From Actinoallomurus soli (GTDB lineage Bacteria > Actinomycetota > Actinomycetes > Streptosporangiales > Streptosporangiaceae), in the NCBI RefSeq assembly GCF_024055715.1, contig NZ_JAMXMV010000001.1:310001-374000 (forward strand): a DNA stretch of 64,000 nt, in the 5' to 3' direction. Within the stretch, counting starts at the first letter, position 1. Each line of letters starts with the position of its first letter. Below are positions 8,467-17,094 of this stretch, piece by piece. The notes beneath the pieces are model-generated. The model ran no database searches. It saw only the letters and a program-made list of their open reading frames with translations, and was not told where the DNA came from. The translations under genes and the position numbers were made by a program.

Positions 8467-9354
8467 TCAGGGGAGGATGCCGGCGAGCGCGGACGCCAGG
8501 TCCGGATGCCGGAAGCCGAAGTTCGCCGCGGTGAGGCGGGCGGGCAGGACGCGCTGGCTCACGAGCACGCCCTCGTCGGCCAGCCCGCCGAGCGCCAGCC
8601 GCAGCGCGAAGGGCGGGACGGCGAACGGGGTCGGCCGGTGCAGCGCGCGGCCGAGGGCGGTGGTGTAGGCGGCGTTGGTGACGGGTTCGGGGGCGGTGAG
8701 GTTCACCGGTCCCTCCAGCGGGCCGCCGATGAGGAAGCGCAGCGCCGCCACCTCGTCGGCGAGGGTGATCCAGCTGAACCACTGGCGGCCGCTGCCGAGG
8801 CGCCCGCCGAGCCCGGCTCGGAACAGGGGGAGCATCCGGCCGAGCGTGCCGCCTTCGCGCGCCAGCACGACGCCCGTACGCGGGATCACGACGCGGATCC
8901 CGGCCTCGGCGGCCGGCGCCGTGGCCGCCTCCCAGTCGCGGCAGACGTCGGCGAGGAAGCCCTCGCCCGGAGGACTGTCCTCGTCGACCGTACGGTCGCC
9001 GGTGCAGCCGTAGTAGCCGACCGCCGAGGAGGAGACCAGGAGCGAGGGCGGGTCGTCCATGGCCGCCAGCGCCCGGCAGAGGGTGCGGGTGCCCTCGATG
9101 CGGCTGTCGCGGATCTCCTGCTTGTAGCAGTCGGTCCAACGGCGATCGCCGATACCCGCTCCGGCGAGGTGGACGACCACGTCGACGCCCTCCAGGGAGG
9201 CCGTGTCCACCTCCCCGAACGGATCCCAGCGGACCTCGTCGTCGGCCGCGGGCCGCCGTCGTACGAGCCTGAGAACGGTAAGGCCCTCGTCGCGCAGCGC
9301 GCGGACGAGGGCCTTACCGATGAGTCCGGTCGAACCGGTGATGGCGATCTGCAC
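8467..9354 (-). CDS. TIGR01777-family SDR epimerase
   Basis: The 295-residue NAD(P)-binding protein begins MQIAITGSTGLIGKAL (Rossmann glycine motif). It has VVHLAGAGIGDRRW, the SSAVGYYG segment with the Tyr of the SDR site, and a C-terminal DUF1731 region ending NFGFRHPDLASALAGIL. It belongs to the SDR39U1 group; the substrate is unknown. Its position next to the E2 gene parallels Rv2216. Confidence 0.88.
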   Translation of the reverse strand: MQIAITGSTGLIGKALVRALRDEGLTVLRLVRRRPAADDEVRWDPFGEVDTASLEGVDVVVHLAGAGIGDRRWTDCYKQEIRDSRIEGTRTLCRALAAMDDPPSLLVSSSAVGYYGCTGDRTVDEDSPPGEGFLADVCRDWEAATAPAAEAGIRVVIPRTGVVLAREGGTLGRMLPLFRAGLGGRLGSGRQWFSWITLADEVAALRFLIGGPLEGPVNLTAPEPVTNAAYTTALGRALHRPTPFAVPPFALRLALGGLADEGVLVSQRVLPARLTAANFGFRHPDLASALAGILP

Positions 9355-9404
9355 GATCGCAGCTTAGTTAGCGGACCGAACGAAAGACGGAGCCGACACA
9401 GACC

Positions 9405-10934
9405 TTAAAGGCCGAGTTCGGCCTCGAAGTTGCCCTCCTCGAGGCGGTTCTTCACCGTGGTGAGGAACCGCGCGGCGTCGGCGCCGTCCACCAGGCGGTG
9501 GTCGTAGGTCAGCGCGAGGTACACGATCGAGCGCACCGCGATGACCTCGCCGAGCTGCGGGTCGTCGATGACCGCGGGACGCTTGACGACCGAACCGGTG
9601 CCGAGCATGCCGACCTGCGGCTGGTTGAGGATCGGCGTGTCGAACAGCGCGCCACGGCTGCCGGTGTTGGTGATCGTGAACGTGCCGCCCGTGACCTCGT
9701 CGGGGCTGACCCGGTTGGTGCGGGTGCGCTCCGCCAGGTCCGCGATCCGCTGGGCCAGGCCGGCGAGGTTGAGCTGACCGGCGTTGTGGATCACCGGCAC
9801 CATGAGGCCCTTCTCGGCGTCCACCGCGATGCCGAGGTTCTCGACGTCGTGGTAGGTCACCTCGTTGGTCTCGGAGTTGATGACGGCGTTGAGCTTCGGG
9901 TGCACCTTGAGCGCCTCGACGGCCGCTTGCGCGAAGAACGGCAGGAAGCTGAGCTTCACGCCCTCCCGCGCCAGGAAGTCGTCCTTGGCGCGCTCACGCA
10001 GCCGCGCGATCTTGGTGACGTCCGCCTCGACGACCGTGGTCAGCTGCGCCGACACCTGCAGCGACTCGACCATGTGCCGGGCGATCGACTGACGGGTGCG
10101 GGACATCTTCTCCGTGGTACCGCGCAGGCGCGACACCTCCGCCGAGACCGGCGCGGCCGGGCGGGCGGCGGGAGCGGCGGGAGCCTGCGCGGCGGCCGGG
10201 GCGGGCTGCGCGGGAGCCGGAGCGGCCTGCGGCGCCGGCTCGGGCGCCGGCTGCGGCGGTGCCTGCTTGGCCCGGGCGGCCTCCAGGACGTCCTGCTTGC
10301 GGATGCGCCCGCCGACGCCGGTGCCCTTGACGGTGGCCAGGTCCACGTCGTGCTCGGCCGCCAGCTTGCGGACGAGCGGCGTGACGTAGGGGCTCTCACC
10401 CGACGGCTGCTCGGCGGCCGTCTCCTGCTGCGGCGCCGGCGCGGGGGCCGGGGCCTCCTGACGCGGCTCGGGCTGCGGCGCCGCGGCGGCCGGCTGCGCG
10501 GCCGGAGCGGGCGGGGCGGCCTGCGGGGCCGGGGCCGGCGGCCAGGACGGCGCGGCCGGCTGCTGCGGCTCGGGCTGCGGGGCCGGGGCGGCCTGCGGGG
10601 CCGGGGCGGCCTGCGGGGCCGGGGCGGCCTGCGGGGCCGGGGCGGGCTCGGGCTGGGCCTGCTCCTGCTGCGGGGCGGCGTCGGCGGTCGCCTCGCCCTC
10701 CTGGGCGATGACGGCCAGCTCCGCGCCGACCTCCACGGTCTCGTCCTCGGCGACGGTGATGCTGCTCAGGACACCCGCGGCCGGCGACGGAATCTCGGTG
10801 TCGACCTTGTCCGTCGACACCTCGAGAAGCGGCTCGTCGGCCTCGACGCGCTCACCCTCCTTCTTGAGCCAGCGGGTGACGGTGCCCTCGGTCACGCTCT
10901 CGCCGAGCTGGGGCATGGTTACGGAGACCGGCAT
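9405..10934 (-). CDS. sucB: 2-oxoacid dehydrogenase E2 (dihydrolipoyllysine acyltransferase)
   Basis: This is the E2 core protein of a 2-oxoacid dehydrogenase complex (pyruvate, or shared pyruvate/2-oxoglutarate as for mycobacterial DlaT). The order is: one lipoyl domain (1-78, Lys43 in STDKVDTE), a long Pro/Ala/Gln linker (about 82-175), an E3/E1-binding domain (about 180-220, [19 protein letters not shown]), a second Pro/Ala linker, then the catalytic domain (about 270-509) with [15 protein letters not shown]. Many actinobacterial homologues have two or three lipoyl domains; only one is present here. E3 lies 49 bases upstream. The RBS is AAGGAG. Confidence 0.93.
   Translation of the reverse strand: MPVSVTMPQLGESVTEGTVTRWLKKEGERVEADEPLLEVSTDKVDTEIPSPAAGVLSSITVAEDETVEVGAELAVIAQEGEATADAAPQQEQAQPEPAPAPQAAPAPQAAPAPQAAPAPQPEPQQPAAPSWPPAPAPQAAPPAPAAQPAAAAPQPEPRQEAPAPAPAPQQETAAEQPSGESPYVTPLVRKLAAEHDVDLATVKGTGVGGRIRKQDVLEAARAKQAPPQPAPEPAPQAAPAPAQPAPAAAQAPAAPAARPAAPVSAEVSRLRGTTEKMSRTRQSIARHMVESLQVSAQLTTVVEADVTKIARLRERAKDDFLAREGVKLSFLPFFAQAAVEALKVHPKLNAVINSETNEVTYHDVENLGIAVDAEKGLMVPVIHNAGQLNLAGLAQRIADLAERTRTNRVSPDEVTGGTFTITNTGSRGALFDTPILNQPQVGMLGTGSVVKRPAVIDDPQLGEVIAVRSIVYLALTYDHRLVDGADAARFLTTVKNRLEEGNFEAELGL
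10575..10645. repeat. 18-bp in-frame tandem repeat in the E2 linker
   Basis: CTGCGGGGCCGGGGCGGC is repeated 3.9 times without a break (10575, 10593, 10611, 10629). On the coding strand it encodes repeats of Ala-Pro-Ala-Pro-Gln-Ala. It is likely to vary in copy number between strains. Confidence 0.9.
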
Positions 10935-10983
10935 GGTTCTCAGCGACTCCTTGTGATACGTCGTGTTCTGGGTACGTGCGGGG

Positions 10984-12357
10984 TCAGCCGTGGACGTGCA
11001 GCGGCTTGCCGGCGAGCGCGAGGTGAGCCTCGCCGATCGCCTCGGACTGGGTCGGGTGCGGGTGGATGAGCTGGGCGACCTCGGACGGCAGGGCCTCCCA
11101 GTTGTAGATCAGCTGGCCCTCGGTGATGAGCTCGCCGACGCGGCTGCCGACGATGTGCACGCCCAGCACGGGACCGTCCTTGGCCGCGATCACCTTGACC
11201 TCGCCCTGCGTGCCCAGGATCTTGCTCCGGGGGTTGCCGGCCAGGTCGTAGGTGAACTCGATGATGTCGTGACCGCGCTCGCGGGCCACCGCGGAGGTGA
11301 CGCCCACCGACGCGACCTCGGGCTCGGAGTAGGTGATGCGCGGAACGCCGTCGTAGTCGATCGGCGCCGGGTCCAGACCGCCCAGCCGCTCGGCGACGAG
11401 GATGCCCTCGGCGAAGCCGACGTGCGCCAGCTGGAGCGTCGGGACCAGGTCGCCGACCGCCGAGATGGTCGGGACGTTGGTGCGGCAGTACTGGTCGACC
11501 TTCACGAAGCCGCGCTCGGTCTCGACCCCGACCTCCTCCAGGCCGAGGCCCTCGGAGACCGGGCCGCGGCCCACGGCGACCAGCATGAGGTCGGCGTCGA
11601 GGGTCTTGCCGCCCTGGAGGGTGACGATGACGCCCGACTCGGTGTGCTTGACGCTCTCGAACCGCGCGCCGAGCTCGAACTTGATGCCGCGCTTGCGGAA
11701 GGCCCGCTCCAGCCGCTTGGAGCTGGACTCCTCCTCCAGCGGCAGCAGGTGCGGCAGCGCCTCGACGATCGTCACCTCGGCGCCGAAGGACCGCCACACG
11801 CTCGCGAACTCGACGCCGATGACGCCGCCGCCGAGGACGACCACGGACTGCGGGATCCGGTCGAGCACGAGGGCGTGGTCGCTGGAGATGACGCGCTCGC
11901 CGTCGATCTCCAGACCGGGCAGCGACCGGGGCACCGAGCCGGTGGCCAGCACGATGTGCCGGCCCTCGTACGTGGTGTCGCCGACCTGGACCGTGGTGGG
12001 GCCGGTCAGCCGGCCCTCGCCCTCGACGATCGTGATGCCCTTGGACTTGATCAGCCCGGTCAGGCCCTTCACGGTCGTGCTGACGACCTTGTCCTTGTAG
12101 GCGTGCACGCCCGGCAGGTCGATGCCCTCGAACCGGGCCTTGACCCCGAACGTGGCCGACTCGCGCGTCTGGTCGGCCACCTCGGCCGCGTGCAGCAGCG
12201 CCTTGGTCGGGATGCAGCCGCGGTTGAGGCACGTGCCGCCGAGCTTGTCCTTCTCGATCAGTACGACGCTCAGACCCAGCTCGACCGCCCGCAGGGCGCA
12301 CGCGTATCCGCCGCTGCCGCCACCTAGGACGACGATGTCGTAGGGGCTATTCGACAC
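10984..12357 (-). CDS. lpdA: Dihydrolipoyl dehydrogenase (E3)
   Basis: This FAD enzyme reoxidises dihydrolipoamide. The 457 residues carry the FAD motif [13 protein letters not shown], the redox disulfide Cys43/Cys48 in GGTCLNRGC, the NAD motif [14 protein letters not shown], and the C-terminal HPHPTQSEA with the catalytic His. It is co-directional with the E2 gene downstream, forming an E3-E2 operon. Confidence 0.96.
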   Translation of the reverse strand: MSNSPYDIVVLGGGSGGYACALRAVELGLSVVLIEKDKLGGTCLNRGCIPTKALLHAAEVADQTRESATFGVKARFEGIDLPGVHAYKDKVVSTTVKGLTGLIKSKGITIVEGEGRLTGPTTVQVGDTTYEGRHIVLATGSVPRSLPGLEIDGERVISSDHALVLDRIPQSVVVLGGGVIGVEFASVWRSFGAEVTIVEALPHLLPLEEESSSKRLERAFRKRGIKFELGARFESVKHTESGVIVTLQGGKTLDADLMLVAVGRGPVSEGLGLEEVGVETERGFVKVDQYCRTNVPTISAVGDLVPTLQLAHVGFAEGILVAERLGGLDPAPIDYDGVPRITYSEPEVASVGVTSAVARERGHDIIEFTYDLAGNPRSKILGTQGEVKVIAAKDGPVLGVHIVGSRVGELITEGQLIYNWEALPSEVAQLIHPHPTQSEAIGEAHLALAGKPLHVHG

Positions 12358-12611
12358 AGGACGCTCCTTCGATGCCCGCTCGGGCGCCTCCGGCCCGGAG
12401 CGATTTCTTTTCCCGCACGCATCTTTCCACTTCCGGCCGCCGGGCCGGGACAGCGCCTCCCATCGGCCGCCGTCCGCCCGGCGGGACGACGCCTCTCACC
12501 CGCGCCGCCCGCCCGGCCGCCGAGCCGCGCGGGGGACGCGCCGTCCCCGCGCGCGGCCTGCCCGGGCCGCCCGGCGCGCGCCGCGCACCGGGCCTGCCGA
12601 TTCCACGTCGG
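12358..12611. other. Gene-free spacer between lpdA and pepA
   Basis: This is about 250 bases of GC-rich sequence with scattered CGCC/GGGC tracts. It should hold the lpdA promoter on the minus strand, but no convincing -35/-10 pair or hairpin stands out. Confidence 0.5.
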
Positions 12612-14102
12612 TCACAGGGTGCCGGCGGCGACGTCCTCGGCGATCTGGACGAGGGTGCGGACCGCGGATCCGGTGCCGCCCTTCGGGGTGTAGCCGTACG
12701 GCTGTCCCTGGTTGAAGGACGGGCCGGCGATGTCGAGGTGCGCCCAGCGCACGCCGTCCGGCACGAACTCCTTGAGGAAGATCCCGGCGACCAGCATCCC
12801 GCCCCAGCGCTCGCCGCTGATGTTGGCGATGTCGGCGACGGCCGAGTCCAGGCCCTTGCGCAGCTCCTCGGGCAGCGGCATCGGCCAGGCGGACTCGCCG
12901 GCGCGGCCGGCCGCGTCGACGACCTTCTCGCGCACGTCGTCGTCGTTGGCCATGACGCCGGTCGTCCGGGTGCCGAGCGCGACGAGCTGGGCGCCGGTCA
13001 GGGTGGCGACGTCGACGATCAGGTCGGGCTCGTCCTCGCCGGCCCGGACGATCGCGTCGGCCATGACGAGGCGGCCCTCGGCGTCGGTGTTGAGCACCTC
13101 GACGGTCTTGCCGCCGTAGATGGTCAGCACGTCGGAGGGGCGCTGCGCGGTGCCGCTCGGCATGTTCTCCGCGATGGCGAGATAACCGACGACCTTGACC
13201 TTCGGACCGAGCGCGGCGATGGCCTTCAGCGCGCCGAGCACGGCGCCGGCGCCGCCCATGTCGGACTTCATCCAGTCCATGGACTCGCTGGGCTTGAGGG
13301 ACAGGCCGCCGGAGTCGAACGTGATGCCCTTGCCGACGAACGCGACGGTCTTGGTGGCCTCGGGGTGCTCGTAGGCGAGACGGACGAGGCGCGGCGGGTT
13401 GGCCGAGCCCTGGCCGACCCCGACGATCCCGCCGTAACCGCCCTCCACCAGGGCGTGCTCGTCGAGGACCTCGACCGACAGGCCGGCCTCCTCGCCGACC
13501 TCGCGCGCGGCGGCGGCGAGATCCTCCGGGTTCAGGTCGGAGGGCGGGGCGTTGACCAGGTCGCGGACCAGGGAGACGGCCTCGGCGAGCGTACGGGCGC
13601 GGTCGAGGGCGCCCTGGACCACGCCGTTCGTGTCGGCCTCGGTCACCACGGTGATCTCCGCGACCGGGTGCTTGTGACCGTCGCCGGTCCGGTAGTTCAG
13701 GAAGGCGTAGTTGCCGAGCAGCGCGCCGGTGGCGACGGCGGCCACCTCGTCCGCGGTGGCGGCGGGCAGCAGGACCGCGACCGAGCCGGAGCCCGCGAGC
13801 GAGCGCAGCGCGGCACCGGCCGCCCGGCGCAGGGCCTCGGCGTCGTAGGACTCGCCGAGGCCGACGGCCACGACGAGCGGGGCGGCCAGGTTGCCGAACG
13901 TCGGCACCTTGGTGACCTCACCCGGCTTGCCCTCGGCGCCCAATCCGCTCAGCGCGTCGACGAGGCGACCCTGGAAGGCCTCGTCGACCCCTGCGGCACC
14001 GGGCGCCAGGGCCGGCCCGGAGTCGTCGGTCACGACACCGATCACGACGGCGTCGACGTCAAGAGAAGCGGATTGAGCGTTGGCAAGGTGGAGGTTCGTC
14101 AC
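12612..14102 (-). CDS. pepA: Leucyl aminopeptidase (M17)
   Basis: This cytosolic two-metal aminopeptidase has 496 residues. The C-terminal catalytic domain shows GKGITFDSGGLSLKPS, the KSDMGGAG metal-binding region and the family signature NTDAEGRLVMADA. The GTG at 14102 gives VTNLHLANAQ, the usual N terminus. The frame stays open upstream, but that sequence does not resemble the family and no strong RBS marks an alternative. It is adjacent to the lipoate/E2 cluster, as pepB is in mycobacteria. Confidence 0.94.
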   Translation of the reverse strand: MTNLHLANAQSASLDVDAVVIGVVTDDSGPALAPGAAGVDEAFQGRLVDALSGLGAEGKPGEVTKVPTFGNLAAPLVVAVGLGESYDAEALRRAAGAALRSLAGSGSVAVLLPAATADEVAAVATGALLGNYAFLNYRTGDGHKHPVAEITVVTEADTNGVVQGALDRARTLAEAVSLVRDLVNAPPSDLNPEDLAAAAREVGEEAGLSVEVLDEHALVEGGYGGIVGVGQGSANPPRLVRLAYEHPEATKTVAFVGKGITFDSGGLSLKPSESMDWMKSDMGGAGAVLGALKAIAALGPKVKVVGYLAIAENMPSGTAQRPSDVLTIYGGKTVEVLNTDAEGRLVMADAIVRAGEDEPDLIVDVATLTGAQLVALGTRTTGVMANDDDVREKVVDAAGRAGESAWPMPLPEELRKGLDSAVADIANISGERWGGMLVAGIFLKEFVPDGVRWAHLDIAGPSFNQGQPYGYTPKGGTGSAVRTLVQIAEDVAAGTL

Positions 14103-14490
14103 ACAGCCCGATGGTAGTCCTGCCTCGCAGTTCTTTGTTCGAGTCCACGGACTTGGGCGATCTTCGCCGCGCGTCGTCCGGACCTTCGCCCTCGACCGGT
14201 CGATTACGATTCCTCGACTGGCCCCGTCGTCCTGGGACATCCCAGGGCCGTCTCTGGCCGAGGGGAAGCGGGCAGCGGCGGTCGTCCACGGGGACGGCGG
14301 CCCGCGGGACATCACACGCGCCATGGCCAGGGCGCGTTCCGCGACCGGCGCGGGAGCTTCACTCTCGGGACGCTCCCGCGCCTTCTCCGACCCACGCCGT
14401 CCGGTCCCGGCGCGTCGGCCCGTGTCCCTGCGGCCTACGCCGCCGCACCGCGTTCGCCCCGCCGTCCGCCTGCGCTTCGCTCCGCGGCGT
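14103..14490. other. Spacer between pepA and cobS
   Basis: This 388-base stretch has no supportable gene. It contains a palindrome CCTGGGA-CA-TCCCAGG at 14231-14246 of unknown role and the hairpin listed separately at 14347-14382. The pepA promoter should lie near 14110-14160 on the minus strand. Confidence 0.5.
14347..14382 (-). terminator. Possible terminator of the cobalamin operon
   Basis: GGCGCGGGAGC and GCTCCCGCGCC form an 11-bp stem with a 14-base loop, about 110 bases beyond the cobS stop codon. Confidence 0.5.
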
Positions 14491-15273
14491 CTACGCCACC
14501 GCGAGTACGACGATCGCCGTGGTCGCGGACGTCTCCACGAGCGCGCCCAGGACGTCGCCGGTGACGCCGCCCAGGCGCCGTACGGCGTGCCGGAGCAGCG
14601 CGGCGGAGACCAGGAGCCCGGCCGCCACGGCCACCGGGGCGAGGACGGCCGGTCGCGCGCCCCCGGCGAGCAGTCCCACGACCGACGCGGCGGCCGCGAC
14701 GACCGCCGTCGCGGCCGCGGCGTCCCGGCGCCGTACGGTCCCGGCGACCAGGGCGCCCAGGCCCTCCGGGCGGGCGGCGGGGATCGCCGCGCGGCAGGCC
14801 CACGTCACCGCGAGCCGCCCGGTCACGGCCGCGGCGGTCACGGCGACCGCCCGGTGCGGCGCCTGGGCCAGGGCGGCCACCTGGATCAGCAGCGTGAACA
14901 CGAGCGTGATGACCCCGAACGGCCCGATGTCGGACCGCTTCATGACCGCCAGGGCGCCCTCGGCGGGGCGTCCGCTGCCGAGCCCGTCGGCGAGGTCGGC
15001 CAGCCCGTCCAGGTGCAGACCGCGGGTGAGCAGCGCCGTCGTCCCGACCGCCAGGGCGGCGCCGAGCAGCGGTCCGGCGCCGAGCAGGCCCGCGACCGTG
15101 AGCACCACGGCGGCCGCCACGCCGACCAGGAGACCGGCGGCCGGGGCCAGCGTCATCGCCCGCCGAGCGGTCTCCCGGTCCACGCGCCCGCACCGCACCG
15201 GGAACACGGTGAGCAGCGACACGGCGAGGCGGAGTCCCTCCGCGCCGAGGATCCGCTCGTTCTCTTCCCTCAC
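14491..15273 (-). CDS. cobS: Adenosylcobinamide-GDP ribazoletransferase
   Basis: This membrane enzyme joins adenosylcobinamide-GDP with alpha-ribazole (phosphate) at the end of cobalamin assembly. The 260-residue product begins with LRLAVSLLTVFPV. It carries the family HLDGLADLADGLG acidic motif (about residue 80), then RSDIGPFGVI, and about six hydrophobic segments. The GTG start at 15273 follows GGAGGA. It closes the riboswitch-controlled operon. cobT is not present here. Confidence 0.93.
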   Translation of the reverse strand: MREENERILGAEGLRLAVSLLTVFPVRCGRVDRETARRAMTLAPAAGLLVGVAAAVVLTVAGLLGAGPLLGAALAVGTTALLTRGLHLDGLADLADGLGSGRPAEGALAVMKRSDIGPFGVITLVFTLLIQVAALAQAPHRAVAVTAAAVTGRLAVTWACRAAIPAARPEGLGALVAGTVRRRDAAAATAVVAAAASVVGLLAGGARPAVLAPVAVAAGLLVSAALLRHAVRRLGGVTGDVLGALVETSATTAIVVLAVA

Positions 15274-15316
15274 GACGTCCTCCGGGCGTCCTCCGCCGCC
15301 GCGCGCCTCCCGGCGG

Positions 15317-16267
15317 TCACGGCAGGTCGAGGACCCGGCCGGCGACGACCAGTGCGGTCTCCTCCGACTCGGCGGCCAGGCGCTGGTTGAGCCGTCCCAG
15401 AATGTCACGGAAGGCGCGCCCGCTCGCGGTGCCGGGAACGATCGACAGGCCGACCTCGTCGCCGACCGCGACGACGTGGGCCCGCGTGGACCGCCACGCG
15501 TCGACCAGCTCGTCCAGGCGCGGCGTCACCGCCTGGGGACGCTCCCACGCGCCGAGCTCGTCGAACACCGCCGTCAGCCAGGTGCCCATCCCGTCGATGA
15601 GGACGGTGCCCCTCGCGTCGCGCAGGAGGCCGGCCAGGTCGATCGTCTCGGCCGTCTCCCACCAGCGGGGGCGGCGCCGCCGGTGCGCGCTGATCCGGGC
15701 GCGCCACTCCGGGTCGTCCGCGTGCATGATCCCGGTCGCGACGTACGTCACGGCCGGGTGCGCCATGACCCGGAGCTCGGCCTCTCCGGACTTGCCCGAC
15801 CGGGCGCCGCCCAGGATCAGCGACCGCCACGGCCCGGACACGGGGCGGATCCACCGGTCCAGCCGGCGTTCCAGTTCGGCCGGAGAGGCGACGCGGTGGT
15901 CGACGTGGACGGTCTCGATCCGCGTCTCTTCGGTCACCGCTCCGGCGCGCCGGAGCCGCCCCAGGTGCGACGGGTCGCCGATGAGGTCGAGGAGCACGGC
16001 GTCGTACGGCTCGGGGCCGGCCGGCTCGGGGCGGGCGCCCGGCCCGGCCGCGAGCAGGACCCGGTGCCCGCGCGGCGTACGGAGGTCGTATCCGCCGGGC
16101 ACCTCGCGCCGGTCGCACTCCTCCGGCGGGACCCCGTCGAGGAGGACACGGGTCGGCTCGACGCGGAGGCGCGCCGCGCGCATCCGGGTGCAGGAGGAGC
16201 AGCGGCAGCCGGGCTCGGGCCAGCCGCGCGGCCCGGCCGTGCCGAGCAGATCGATCTCCATGGTCAC
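15317..16267 (-). CDS. cobU: CobU-type cobinamide kinase/guanylyltransferase with N-terminal extension
   Basis: CobU phosphorylates adenosylcobinamide and then transfers GMP to it. The P-loop LILGGARSGKS starts near residue 150 and is followed by VTYVATGI, HRRRRP, VLIDGMGTWLT and VGDEVGLSIVP, all CobU signatures. The first 145 residues are extra: DLLGTAGPRGWPEPGCRCSSC resembles the start of PhnP-like metallo-beta-lactamase-fold proteins but lacks their HxHxDH motif. This looks like a degenerate domain. The start GTG overlaps the EcfS stop by 4 bases (GTGA). Confidence 0.9.
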   Translation of the reverse strand: MTMEIDLLGTAGPRGWPEPGCRCSSCTRMRAARLRVEPTRVLLDGVPPEECDRREVPGGYDLRTPRGHRVLLAAGPGARPEPAGPEPYDAVLLDLIGDPSHLGRLRRAGAVTEETRIETVHVDHRVASPAELERRLDRWIRPVSGPWRSLILGGARSGKSGEAELRVMAHPAVTYVATGIMHADDPEWRARISAHRRRRPRWWETAETIDLAGLLRDARGTVLIDGMGTWLTAVFDELGAWERPQAVTPRLDELVDAWRSTRAHVVAVGDEVGLSIVPGTASGRAFRDILGRLNQRLAAESEETALVVAGRVLDLP

Positions 16268-17094
16268 CGCCCCTCGCCCGCCCGGCCGCCGGCCGGGGCC
16301 TCGAACGCCGTCCCGTCACCCGCCGGAGCCTCGAACGCCGCCCGCCGGGCGGCCCGGCGCAGAGCGAGGAGCACCGGGCGGCCGGTGACGGCCACCAGGA
16401 TCGCCGTGAAGATCGCCCGCGGTACGTCGAACCCGAGGGAGGTGGCGAGGTCGAACGCGACGAACCTCCCGAGATTGTCGGCGAGCGGGGCGCCCGGGTG
16501 GAACGAGATCGAGCTCGACATCCCCCCGGCGAAAGGCCACAACCCGAGATTCTGCAGCCAGCCGTAGAGGAACGCGGCGACCGCGCCGTACGCCGCGAGC
16601 ATCGCGATCTCCGCCCGGCCCCGCGGCCGTCGCGGCAGGCACCCGGCGAAGAACCCCACCCACGCCGCGCCGAGGATCTGGTACGGCAGCCAGGGGCCCA
16701 CGCCCGCCGTGATCAGGGCGCTGGCGAACATCGTCACCGACCCCAGCAGGTAGCCGAACCCGCGCCCCAGCACCCGCCCGCCGTGCACGAGCACGAAGAA
16801 CATCGGCTCGAACCCGGCGACGTTCGTGCCGAGCGGCCGGAGCGCCGCGCCGACCGCGCCGAGCACGCCCAGCAGCGCGATCGCCTTCGCGTCGATCCCG
16901 CCCTCGGCGACCTCGGCGAGCGCCACCGCGAGCAGCAGCGGAAGGAGCAGCACGAAGATCCACGGCGCGAAGGTCGACTGGGTGATCCGGGCCCCGGGTG
17001 TGACCAGCAGCGGCCAGCAGAACGCGGTCAGCCCCGCCAGCGACACGAGCACGAGCGCCGTCCCGGACCGCGCCCGCAGCCGGACCGGGTTCAT
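16264..17094 (-). CDS. ECF transporter S component (probable corrinoid)
   Basis: This 276-residue polytopic protein has about six hydrophobic segments and the sequence style of ECF substrate-binding S components, such as LRPLGTNVAGFEPMFFVLVHGGRVLGRGFGYLLG. Cobalamin or cobinamide is the likely ligand because the operon starts with a cobalamin riboswitch and ends with cobU and cobS. The C terminus has a small repeat, AAFEAPAGDGTAFEAPAGG. It overlaps both neighbours by 4 bases. Confidence 0.83.
   Translation of the reverse strand: MNPVRLRARSGTALVLVSLAGLTAFCWPLLVTPGARITQSTFAPWIFVLLLPLLLAVALAEVAEGGIDAKAIALLGVLGAVGAALRPLGTNVAGFEPMFFVLVHGGRVLGRGFGYLLGSVTMFASALITAGVGPWLPYQILGAAWVGFFAGCLPRRPRGRAEIAMLAAYGAVAAFLYGWLQNLGLWPFAGGMSSSISFHPGAPLADNLGRFVAFDLATSLGFDVPRAIFTAILVAVTGRPVLLALRRAARRAAFEAPAGDGTAFEAPAGGRAGEGR

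Noticed and set aside
12372-14117. Long plus-strand open frame opposite pepA
   Set aside because: It is the antisense of pepA and the lpdA upstream spacer. The composition is Gly/Arg/Val/Asp-rich shadow sequence with no domain; pepA motifs on the other strand are unambiguous.
14140-14165. GTTCGAGTCC, resembling a tRNA T-arm
   Set aside because: No acceptor stem, D-arm or anticodon arm could be placed around it.
14231-14246. CCTGGGA-CA-TCCCAGG palindrome as an operator
   Set aside because: It is about 130 bases from pepA and far from cobS, with no promoter elements near it, so it is noted only in the spacer entry.
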